Assembly (NCBI GenBank): GCA_001314715.1
Contig: LJSV01000004.1
Span: 221,024 to 285,023, forward strand
DNA from: Rhodobacteraceae bacterium HLUCCA12
GTDB taxonomy: Bacteria; Pseudomonadota; Alphaproteobacteria; Rhodobacterales; Rhodobacteraceae
DNA length: 64,000 nucleotides
Reading direction: 5' to 3'
Shown: one piece after another, positions 17,179 through 24,296 of the stretch
How the letters are laid out: every line of letters begins with the position of its first letter
Position numbering within the stretch: position 1 is the stretch's first letter
Made by a program: the position numbers and the translations under genes
The notes under the pieces: generated by a model
What the model saw: only the letters and a program-made list of their open reading frames with translations
Databases searched by the model: none
Told to the model about the DNA's origin: nothing

Positions 17179-18408
17179 ATGTTTGCCGTCGATTCACTTG
17201 ACAGCCGCTATTCGTGGTTCCGGCTTGCGATCGCCCTCGTGGTCGCAACCATCGGCAATGTCGGCATCTGGTCGATCGTGGTGATCCTGCCCGCCGTTCA
17301 GGCCGATTTCGGGATCGGGCGGGGGGGCGCGGCGTTTCCCTATACGCTGACCATGCTGGGCTTTGCGCTGGGCAATGTGGTGTTCGGGCGGATCGTGGAC
17401 CGCTTTGGCATTCACCTGACACTGGCAGGCGCGGCGCTGACATCGGGCACGGGCTATCTGCTGGCCGCAGCCAGCCCGACCCTGTCGGTGCTGGCAATGG
17501 CGCAATTCCTGATCGGTCTTGGCACCGCAGCCGGGTTCGGGCCGCTGATCGCCGATACCTCGCTGTGGTTCCGGCGGTTTCGGGGGCTGGCTGTCGCCAT
17601 CGTCGCCAGCGGCAACTACCTGTCGGGCGCGATCTGGCCGATCATCCTGGCCACGCCGATGGCCGAACAGGGGTGGCGCCCGGTCATGGTGATCCTGGGG
17701 GTGACAATCGCGGGGCTGATCGTGCCGCTGGCCTTTCTGATGCGGCGCAGGCTGGGCGATTCCGATCTCAGCACCGAGGCGCAAAGATCACGCTTCAGCC
17801 CGCAGGCCACACCATTTTCGCCGCGCCTGCTGATGTGGCTTCTGGCGCTGGCCGGGCTGTCGTGCTGCATGGCGATGGCCATGCCGCAGGTCCATATCGT
17901 CGCGCTTTGCGTCGATCTGGGTTATGGTCCGGCCGTCGGGGCCGAGATGTTATCGCTGATGCTGCTGGGCGGGGTGGTTTCGCGCATCGTTTCGGGCTTT
18001 ATTGCCGACCGGCTGGGTGGCGTGCTGACGCTGCTGATCGGGTCGATTTTGCAGATGGTCGCGCTGTTTCTCTATCTGCCGTTCGATGGCATGGCCTCGC
18101 TCTATGCAGTCAGCCTTGTGTTCGGGCTGGCACAGGGCGGCATCGTGCCCGCCTATGCGATCATCGTGCGAGAATACCTGCCCGCGCGCGAGGCAGGGGC
18201 ACGTGTCGGCCTTGTGATCATGGCGACGATCCTGGGCATGGCCCTGGGCGGGTGGCTTTCGGGCGTTATCTATGATCTGACCGGGTCGTATCGTCTGGCC
18301 TTTGTGAACGGCATCGCCTGGAACGCGCTCAACATCGCGATCATGCTGACGATCCTGTTCAGCAGCCGCTTTGGCAAGGCGCGTGCCACCGGGGTTGCCG
18401 GCGCGTGA
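17179..18408 (+). CDS. MFS transporter (monocarboxylate-like)
   Basis: A 409-residue carrier with twelve predicted helices. It has the family A-like loop GRIVDRFG between helices 2 and 3 and a related loop ADRLGGV after helix 8. The overall pattern resembles oxalate/formate or monocarboxylate MFS carriers. It follows the haloacid dehalogenase gene with a 52-bp gap. It is the last chromosomal gene before the integrated element; its stop is 44 bp from attL. Substrate unknown. Confidence 0.9.
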   Translation: MFAVDSLDSRYSWFRLAIALVVATIGNVGIWSIVVILPAVQADFGIGRGGAAFPYTLTMLGFALGNVVFGRIVDRFGIHLTLAGAALTSGTGYLLAAASPTLSVLAMAQFLIGLGTAAGFGPLIADTSLWFRRFRGLAVAIVASGNYLSGAIWPIILATPMAEQGWRPVMVILGVTIAGLIVPLAFLMRRRLGDSDLSTEAQRSRFSPQATPFSPRLLMWLLALAGLSCCMAMAMPQVHIVALCVDLGYGPAVGAEMLSLMLLGGVVSRIVSGFIADRLGGVLTLLIGSILQMVALFLYLPFDGMASLYAVSLVFGLAQGGIVPAYAIIVREYLPAREAGARVGLVIMATILGMALGGWLSGVIYDLTGSYRLAFVNGIAWNALNIAIMLTILFSSRFGKARATGVAGA

Positions 18409-18415
18409 TCGTGTC

Positions 18416-18444
18416 TTGACGATCGCTGCGCAAGACCCTAGACG
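18416..18444 (+). promoter_or_regulatory. native tRNA-Cys promoter, now separated from the intact tRNA
   Basis: TTGACG (18416-18421), a 17-bp spacer, and TAGACG (18439-18444), ten bases before the first base of the tRNA-Cys 5' half at 18455. It is placed where a tRNA promoter should be. It now drives only the truncated tRNA and the left end of the element. Confidence 0.6.
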
Positions 18445-18451
18445 AAGGCCC

Positions 18452-18491
18452 CAAGGCGGGTTGGCGGAGAGGTTACGCAGCGGATTGCAAA
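18452..18491 (+). repeat. attL: 40-bp direct repeat (copy 1)
   Basis: Identical over 40 bases to 28802-28841. It covers three bases upstream of tRNA-Cys plus tRNA bases 1-37, ending in the anticodon loop. The flanking bases differ on both sides, which defines the repeat exactly. Confidence 0.95.
18455..18491 (+). pseudogene. truncated tRNA-Cys (5' half only)
   Basis: Bases 1-37 of tRNA-Cys, from the acceptor 5' strand through the anticodon. It then diverges into element sequence, so no functional tRNA can form. This is the original chromosomal 5' half left behind by integration; the working gene is at 28805-28878. Confidence 0.9.
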
Positions 18492-18601
18492 GCCCGCAAT
18501 AAACCGCGCGAAATCAACGCCAAAGCCGAAAATCCGTATCAGGACAGACCGGGAACGCCGGGTGAACACGATACTGGCCACAACGCCCCTTTCCAGACCG
18601 T

Positions 18602-18643
18602 AAAAACGAAAAATCCCGGCGCGCTGGGGGGCGCGACCGGGAT
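18602..18643 (-). terminator. intrinsic terminator for leftward transcription near attL
   Basis: On the minus strand, the stem ATCCCGG-CGCGC/GCGCG-CCGGGAT (18613-18643) with one unpaired A is followed by TTTTTCGTTTTTA. It would stop transcripts leaving the element leftward. No minus-strand gene lies close by, so what it terminates is unclear. The remainder of 18492-18743 holds no gene I can support. Confidence 0.6.
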
Positions 18644-18743
18644 CACTGGAAAAGATCAGGAGATCAATTCCAATCGATACACCATACGGCCCAGAAGCGC
18701 AATAAGAGAGCACGCGAAAGACCGGCACAGGCGCGCTGCGCGG

Positions 18744-19016
18744 ATGCTGGCTTACTCGTTGTTTCTGGATGATGCGCTACACTGGCACGCGCTGAGTGTC
18801 GTCTTTCTGGCGCGCCTGACCAATCGTGAAGTCCTGTCGATAGCATTCGCCGCGCTTCGTGCACTCGAACCCGAGGCGCGGGAAATGGTCTTTGGTGCGG
18901 CTCACTGGGGCACCTTGCCTGCCGCCGATCGAAACCCCTGCGACACGCCCGAGTTTCGCCAAGCCTCTGCCGAGTATCGGCACCGGTTCAGGATGCAGGA
19001 GCTTGGGCGCGCATGA
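18744..19016 (+). CDS. hypothetical protein, left end of element
   Basis: A 90-residue protein, helical and mildly acidic, with no recognised motif. It overlaps the next gene by ATGA (19013-19016), so the two are likely co-translated. The RBS upstream of ATG 18744 is poor. The pair occupies the position next to attL where satellites and prophages often keep small regulatory or accessory genes. Confidence 0.55.
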   Translation: MLAYSLFLDDALHWHALSVVFLARLTNREVLSIAFAALRALEPEAREMVFGAAHWGTLPAADRNPCDTPEFRQASAEYRHRFRMQELGRA

Positions 19017-19243
19017 TGACCGAAGCCGAGCTTGATGAAATCCTTACGGTTCGTTGGCCCGCCATCGTGCGCCGTTCGATGATCGACGGTGACGAATGGA
19101 CGCAATCTTTTGCCAAGAGCATTGCCCGCAACGGCAAGCGCCCGAACTGGCGACCGACGCCGAAACAAGAAGCCATCATGCGGCGGCTGGTGTCCGATCT
19201 GGGCACCGCCCCCGAACGTGATGTTGAGCTGATCGAGAGGTGA
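19013..19243 (+). CDS. hypothetical protein, left end of element
   Basis: A 76-residue charged protein (EAELDEILTVRW, RRLVSDLGTAPERDVELIER) that starts inside the stop of the preceding gene. It looks helical, possibly DNA- or protein-binding, but I recognise no family. Confidence 0.6.
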   Translation: MMTEAELDEILTVRWPAIVRRSMIDGDEWTQSFAKSIARNGKRPNWRPTPKQEAIMRRLVSDLGTAPERDVELIER

Positions 19244-19627
19244 GAAAGACGAAGCCCGCCGTTGGCGCGGCGGGCTATGCGGCAGTCGGCGTTCACGGGT
19301 TAGCCGGGGCTGACGCATCACAGTGCTACCGGGTAACGGGCCAAAGCACAAGGGCAGCTATTCCGCGTCGTGCGGTCTCTCCATGCCCTAAGGCCCCACT
19401 GCCACCCTCTACGGCGGTGAACATGGGAGAGCGGACCGAGCCGAGGGAAAGGCAGGTCTGGCCTAATGCTGGGGCTCGTCCGAATTGGCAGAGCAACATG
19501 GCGGCGGTCAGGGCGGGAGGCGGGTTTTCAACCCCGCTGGAGTAACCCGCTTTCTGACCGTCAACCGGGGTCTGAACCGATTGGCAGGGGCAAGATAGAG
19601 CAATGATTTAATGAAGGAGAGAGGCAC
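19244..19627 (+). other. gene-free, dyad-rich stretch upstream of packaging genes (candidate cos/pac site or small RNA)
   Basis: No convincing gene in 384 bp; the open frame on + here has no family features. Several strong dyads are visible. GCCCGCCG/CGGCGGGC pair at 19254-19275. CTCTCCATG (19377-19385) pairs with CATGGGAGAG (19422-19431, one bulge). A nested pair runs from GGTCAG (19506-19511) and GCGGGTT (19520-19526) to AACCCGC (19544-19550) and CTGACC (19554-19559). The position, before terminase, fits a DNA packaging site. Confidence 0.45.
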
Positions 19628-19975
19628 ATGCGACTGAACAACAAGAGCGCCCGACTGGCAGTCAATGCGTGGCTGACCTCGTGTGGCCGTGACCCGCTTG
19701 GCAGTGATCTTTCCTATGAGCAGTTTGCCACCGAGCTCAGGAAGGTGCGCGCCGCGACCGTTGTGCAAGTGGCATTTAAGAGCCGGGCCGATGCCGTTGC
19801 CTACATCCGCGAGACGGCGCGAACAGACGCGAGAGCATTTCTGGAAACTATGAAGCACAGAGGATCAATGAAGCCTGACCTGTTCCCAGGCAATCGTGGG
19901 TCCTTTCCAGCCAGACCGTATGCGGGGGGCGAAGGCGCGGCGTGTCAGTCTTTGCAAGAGAAAACAAAGGGATAA
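19628..19975 (+). CDS. hypothetical protein preceding terminase genes
   Basis: A 115-residue protein with a strong RBS (GAAGGAGAG) 7 bases before the ATG, so it is very likely translated. Residues 1-80 are helical and basic (AVNAWLTSCGRDPLGSD, FATELRKVRAATVVQVAF); the tail is low-complexity. It ends 3 bp before the terminase small subunit start. Function unknown; the position suggests a packaging or regulatory role. Confidence 0.7.
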   Translation: MRLNNKSARLAVNAWLTSCGRDPLGSDLSYEQFATELRKVRAATVVQVAFKSRADAVAYIRETARTDARAFLETMKHRGSMKPDLFPGNRGSFPARPYAGGEGAACQSLQEKTKG

Positions 19976-19978
19976 AAT

Positions 19979-20485
19979 ATGCGGATCATGCAGGAACTGC
20001 CGGGGCTTGAAGGCGAGCGCGCCATTGCGCGCATCGGCGGCGCTGACCTGTGCGACCTGCTACGCCTTACGCCCGGCGCACTCACGGGCCTGGTAAAGCG
20101 CAACCTTGCGGTGAAGCTGGGCCATGATGCTTACGATCTGGCCGAGACCGTGGGCCGGTATGTCGAACACCTGCGCGGCACCGCTTCCGGGCGCGGGGGC
20201 GAAGAACAGGTTCTTACCCTTACAGGGGAACGCGCCCGCCTGGCCCGTGCGCAAGCCGACGCGCAAGAACTCAAGAACGCGGCCCTGCGCAGCGAGTTGG
20301 TGCCGGCGTCCGAAGTTGAACGCGCCTGGTCGGACACCCTGCGCGGCCTTCGTTCGCAGCTTCTGGCAGTCCCGTCGCGAATTCGGTCCGATCTGGGGAA
20401 CCTGACCCCGGCGGACGTTGCCAAGATCGACCGCATCATGCGCGACACTCTAGCGGACCTGGGCGAAGCCGATGCCAACGATTGA
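19979..20485 (+). CDS. phage terminase small subunit (Nu1-like)
   Basis: A 168-residue protein with an N-terminal HTH-like region (GADLCDLLRLTPGALTGLVKRNLAVKLG, about 22-50), followed by a helical, Ala/Arg-rich oligomerisation part. This matches Nu1-type DNA-recognition subunits. It recognises the packaging site and loads the large subunit. It overlaps the large-subunit gene by 14 bp. Confidence 0.82.
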   Translation: MRIMQELPGLEGERAIARIGGADLCDLLRLTPGALTGLVKRNLAVKLGHDAYDLAETVGRYVEHLRGTASGRGGEEQVLTLTGERARLARAQADAQELKNAALRSELVPASEVERAWSDTLRGLRSQLLAVPSRIRSDLGNLTPADVAKIDRIMRDTLADLGEADAND

Positions 20486-22253
20486 ACAAATCCAGCGCAA
20501 GGCCCTGCGCGCCCTGATACCGCCACCGCGCCTGCGCCTGTCCGACTGGATCGAGGCCGAAGTGTGCCTTCCCGATGGTGTCACGGCACAACCCGGCCCC
20601 GTCCGCCTCTGGCCCTTCCAGCGCGAGATTGCAGACGCAATCGGAGATCCGCTTATCGAGCGTGTAACGCTGGTGAAGCCGGTTCGTGTGGGCTTTACAA
20701 CCCTTCTCACCAGCGCTGTTGCCAGCTTCGTAGCGAACGAACCCGCGCCAATTCTCTGCCTCTTGCCCGCTGAAGCCGACTGCCGAGATTACATGGTTTC
20801 GGACGTTGAACCGATCTTCGGAGCTTCCTCAGCCGTCGCCGCCGCCCTTTCCGACGAAAAAGACGAAGCCGGGCGCAACACCCTTCTGTCGCGGCGGTTC
20901 CCCGGCGGTTCGCTCAAGATCGTGGCCGCAAAAGCCCCGCGCAACCTGCGCCGACACAATGTCCGAATTCTGTTCATCGACGAAGCGGACGGCATGGAAG
21001 CCACCGCCGAAGGTTCGCCCATTTTGCTGGCCGAGCGCCGTACCCTGTCCTTTCCAGATCGCAAGATCGTCATGGGCTCGACACCGGTCCACGAAGAAAC
21101 AAGCCACGTTCTGCGCGCCTTCGCCCAGTCTGACGCCCGCATTTTCGAGGTGCCTTGCCCCGAGTGTGGCAGCTTCACCGAAATTCAGTGGGCGCACATT
21201 ATCTGGACCGAGGGCGAACCAGAAACCGCCCGCTTCAAGTGCCCGCACTGCGCCGCCGAAGTGCCCGAACGGAAAAAACCTGGCATGATCGCGCTAGGCC
21301 ACTGGCGCGCCACGCGGCCCGAAGTGCGGGGACATGCAGGTTTCCGGCTCAACGCCCTGGTTTCGCTTCACGCGAACGCGGCATGGCCGAAGCTAGCGGC
21401 GGAATTCATCGCCGCGAAGGATGACCCCAGCACCCTGCAAACCTTCGTCAACACCATTCTTGGACAGGGCTGGCGCGCCGCAGGCGACGAGCTGGACGAA
21501 GGCGACCTTGCTAGCCGGGCCGAAGCCATCGGCCTGGACGAAGTGCCTGCCGAAGTGCTGGCGCTGACAACCGGAATCGACGTGCAGCACGATCGCCTTG
21601 AGGCCACGCTTCTAGGCTGGACTGAAGACGGCGCGGCGCTGGTGCTGGGCCACGTTGTGATCTGGGGTAGCTTCGAAGACGAAGAAGCATGGCGCGACCT
21701 GGACGAACTCTTGCGCACCCGCTTTCGGCACCAGCTGGGCGGGCGTATCGGCATAGATGCCGCCGCCATCGACGCGGGCGACGGCGCGTCAATGCACCAT
21801 GTCACCGCCTTTACGATGCCCCGGACCCGCGCCAAGGTAATTGCCATCAAGGGCGCGGACGGCAACCGGCCGGTGATCGAGCGCGCCGGATCGAAGACGA
21901 AGACCGGCGCGCGCCTCTGGATCGTGGGTGTTGATACGGCCAAGGCCCAACTATTCGCTCGACTGCCCCGACCTGATGCCGTCCGGTTCTCTGCCGATCT
22001 GCCGCCGGTCTGGTTTGAACAACTGGCCAGCGAACGCGCCGTGATCCGCTACAGGCGCGGCCAGCCTGTCCGCAGTTTTGAGCGCATTCCAGGCAAGCGC
22101 GCCGAGGCATTGGATTGTGTGATTTACGGCTATGCCGCCCGGCAGATCGTGACATTTGACCCCGAACGCCGCCGCCGAGAACTGGCCAGCGCAAGTCCGC
22201 CAAGTCTTCGAACCGGCCCAGTGCTGGAATCCGCCTGGATGCAAAAGAGGTGA
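20472..22253 (+). CDS. phage terminase large subunit, lambda GpA family
   Basis: A 593-residue packaging ATPase and nuclease. Walker A is the atypical form VKPVRVGFTT (about 68-77), as in lambda gpA; Walker B is ILFIDEADGM (Asp170, Glu171). A Cys pair set, CPECGS and KCPHCA (about 228-258), looks like a zinc ribbon. The nuclease part contains GIDVQHDRLEATLLGW and IGIDAAAID. Full length for the family and without frame damage. It cuts concatemeric DNA and pumps it into the prohead. Confidence 0.95.
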   Translation: MPTIEQIQRKALRALIPPPRLRLSDWIEAEVCLPDGVTAQPGPVRLWPFQREIADAIGDPLIERVTLVKPVRVGFTTLLTSAVASFVANEPAPILCLLPAEADCRDYMVSDVEPIFGASSAVAAALSDEKDEAGRNTLLSRRFPGGSLKIVAAKAPRNLRRHNVRILFIDEADGMEATAEGSPILLAERRTLSFPDRKIVMGSTPVHEETSHVLRAFAQSDARIFEVPCPECGSFTEIQWAHIIWTEGEPETARFKCPHCAAEVPERKKPGMIALGHWRATRPEVRGHAGFRLNALVSLHANAAWPKLAAEFIAAKDDPSTLQTFVNTILGQGWRAAGDELDEGDLASRAEAIGLDEVPAEVLALTTGIDVQHDRLEATLLGWTEDGAALVLGHVVIWGSFEDEEAWRDLDELLRTRFRHQLGGRIGIDAAAIDAGDGASMHHVTAFTMPRTRAKVIAIKGADGNRPVIERAGSKTKTGARLWIVGVDTAKAQLFARLPRPDAVRFSADLPPVWFEQLASERAVIRYRRGQPVRSFERIPGKRAEALDCVIYGYAARQIVTFDPERRRRELASASPPSLRTGPVLESAWMQKR

Positions 22254-22422
22254 CAGAACAGGGCAGGGACTGCCCCCGGTTGTGATGATCGCTGGAAAAG
22301 TCCCCCGTAACTGGGCGAGTGGGCAAACCCCCAGAGTGCGCGGCTGTTGTCTCTCCGGCGCGGCGCACAAATAAACTTGATTTTCACGGCCATTCTGTAA
22401 GTCCATAGACCTTCTAAAAGTA

Positions 22423-22476
22423 TTTACATAGCGAACGATATGTGTAATCAAATGATCATCAACTTGATACTTATCA
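22423..22476 (+). promoter_or_regulatory. promoter and operator-like dyad before the HTH gene inside the head cassette
   Basis: The 235 bp after terminase is AT-richer than its surroundings. TTTACA (22423-22428), a 16-bp spacer and TAATCA (22445-22450) form a possible sigma-70 promoter. TGATA-CT-TATCA (22465-22476) is a perfect short inverted repeat just before the start codon, suited to autoregulation. No other gene is visible in 22254-22488. Confidence 0.45.
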
Positions 22477-22488
22477 GAGAGGCGAGAT

Positions 22489-22974
22489 ATGAAGACCGTT
22501 GATGATATTCGGATTTCCACCGAGGCCCTGGCGGGCTTTCTGGACGTAAAGTCAGGAACCTTCCGAAACTGGCAGAATCGCGACGGGCTGTTGCAGGGGG
22601 GCACCTTGTCAGGGCGTGGCCGCAGGGCGTCCTTCAGCTTCTCTGACTGCCTGAAGGCGTATGTAGCGAAACAGTTGATCGAAATGAGCGTTTCGACATC
22701 TGTTGCCGCAACCATTGCCAACCACTCTCCAGCCCTCGATGCCTTCATGAATGGAGCACCGCTTGTTGTTGGTGTGCGGGATGGAAAACCCGCTCTGGCC
22801 TATGATCCTGATCGGGATATTGCCATTCACATTCCGCTTGAGGAATTCGGCTGGTCCCTTGCGGATTGGTTCTGCCATCACATTGCCCTTTCGGCGGGGA
22901 AGCCGGGAGCCTTCCAAACGGCGAAGCGTGACTTTGAAGAACGCGTAAACCTGCACCGGATCAACAAGCAATGA
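22489..22974 (+). CDS. HTH/MerR-like DNA-binding protein inserted between terminase and portal
   Basis: A 161-residue protein. The first 70 residues (STEALAGFLDVKSGTFRNWQ, GRGRRASFSFSDCLKAYVAKQL) look like a MerR-type winged helix; the rest is an unknown domain. It has a good RBS (AGAGAGGCGAG) and its own promoter and dyad upstream. It overlaps the portal start by ATGA. A regulator inside a late head operon is unusual; it could be a moron-like insertion or a late-gene switch. Confidence 0.68.
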   Translation: MKTVDDIRISTEALAGFLDVKSGTFRNWQNRDGLLQGGTLSGRGRRASFSFSDCLKAYVAKQLIEMSVSTSVAATIANHSPALDAFMNGAPLVVGVRDGKPALAYDPDRDIAIHIPLEEFGWSLADWFCHHIALSAGKPGAFQTAKRDFEERVNLHRINKQ

Positions 22975-24296
22975 TCCACCTTAGGGACATAATCCGCCGT
23001 ATCGTGGCGCCCGCAGCAATCCGGCAGATTGAAGCCGGGGGCGGTGGCTGGCGTTTTCAGGGCGTGCCTATGCTTCCCGCGCCCCAGCAAAGCGCCCTTG
23101 CAGCCCGAGGCCCGGCCAAGGCGCGCGCCGCTGCCCTGTCAATGAACAACCCGATTGCCGCCCGCGCCGTGGAGGCGTGGGCATCGGCTTTGGTTGGAAA
23201 GGGCTGGCAAGTGCAGTCGCAGCACAGCGACCGGCAAGTCGCGCGCATCTTGAACAATGATCTTGAAACACTCGTTTGGCCTCTCTTGCCTATGATTGCC
23301 AGAGGCATAGTCCGCGACGGCGAAGCCTTCGTGCGCATCCTGTCCGGGCCGAACGGGTTTCGCCTGGTCATCCTGCCTTCTGATCAGATCGACCCGGCCA
23401 TGACCCGCGACCTGGGCAACGGGGCGCGCATCGTGGCCGGTGTTGAATTCGACGCATCGGAGCAAGTGACAGCCTATCACGTCCTTCCTGATGCCCCCGG
23501 AACCGCCTTTGCCAACTATGGCGAAACGCTGCGCATCCCAGCTTCGGAAATCCTGCACATCTTTGACCCGATCTTTCCAGGCCAGGTTCGGGGCGTGACT
23601 TGGCTTGCCCCGGTCCTCTTGAAGCTGGCGGATTACGACGCCGCATCCGATGCCATGCTGATGAACCTTAAGACGCAAAGCCTGTTTGCAGGTTTCATCA
23701 CTGACTTGGAAGGCGGCGCAGCGGGCTTCGATAGTCCTCGTGACGCCGGCACCGCTAATATCAGCCTTGAACCCGGCGCCATGCGCATTCTGCCCCAAGG
23801 CAGCGATGTGAAGTTCGCCCAGCCGTCTGGCGGGCTTTCGCAGCAAGTGGACTTTATCAAGTCGCAGCTGCACGAAATCGCCGCCGGGCTGGGCCTGATG
23901 TATGAGCAGCTTTCGGGCGATCTGAGCCAAGCGAACTATTCCAGCGCCCGTTTCGGCCTGCTGGAATTCCGCCGCCGCGCCGAAATGCTGCAACGAACCC
24001 TGATCGAAGGTCAGCTTCTCCGCCCTCTCTGGCGCCGCTGGATCGACTGGAAGTCGCTTGCCGGTGAAATCACGCCCGAAGATGCCATGTCGCCAGATTA
24101 TCGCGCCGTGCGCTTCGTTGCGCCCGGCTGGCAATGGGTTGACCCGCTTAAGGAAGTGAATGCCGAAGTGCGCGCCATCGAGGCAGGCTTGAAATCCCGC
24201 GCCGAAGTAGTGGCCAGCCGGGGGCGCGATCTGGACGAAGTTGACGAAGAGATTGCGGCCGACAATCGAACGAACCGCCGGGAAGGTGCAGCATGA
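22971..24296 (+). CDS. phage portal protein, lambda family
   Basis: A 441-residue portal of lambda gpB type: AARAVEAWASALVGKGW near residue 65, ILRIPASEILHIFDPIFPGQVRGVTWLAPVL in the middle, and ANYSSARFGLLEFRRRAE near residue 330. Twelve copies form the head vertex ring through which DNA enters. It is somewhat shorter than lambda gpB (533). The start overlaps the upstream HTH gene and the stop overlaps the protease-capsid gene by ATGA, so translation is coupled throughout. Confidence 0.92.
   Translation: MIHLRDIIRRIVAPAAIRQIEAGGGGWRFQGVPMLPAPQQSALAARGPAKARAAALSMNNPIAARAVEAWASALVGKGWQVQSQHSDRQVARILNNDLETLVWPLLPMIARGIVRDGEAFVRILSGPNGFRLVILPSDQIDPAMTRDLGNGARIVAGVEFDASEQVTAYHVLPDAPGTAFANYGETLRIPASEILHIFDPIFPGQVRGVTWLAPVLLKLADYDAASDAMLMNLKTQSLFAGFITDLEGGAAGFDSPRDAGTANISLEPGAMRILPQGSDVKFAQPSGGLSQQVDFIKSQLHEIAAGLGLMYEQLSGDLSQANYSSARFGLLEFRRRAEMLQRTLIEGQLLRPLWRRWIDWKSLAGEITPEDAMSPDYRAVRFVAPGWQWVDPLKEVNAEVRAIEAGLKSRAEVVASRGRDLDEVDEEIAADNRTNRREGAA

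Noticed and set aside
18438..18728. 96-residue minus-strand frame across attL
   Set aside because: It runs through a strong hairpin terminator and the tRNA half, and has no RBS or family match.
19240..19545. 101-residue plus-strand frame in the gene-free region
   Set aside because: Atypical composition, no family, and it covers several dyads; more likely non-coding.
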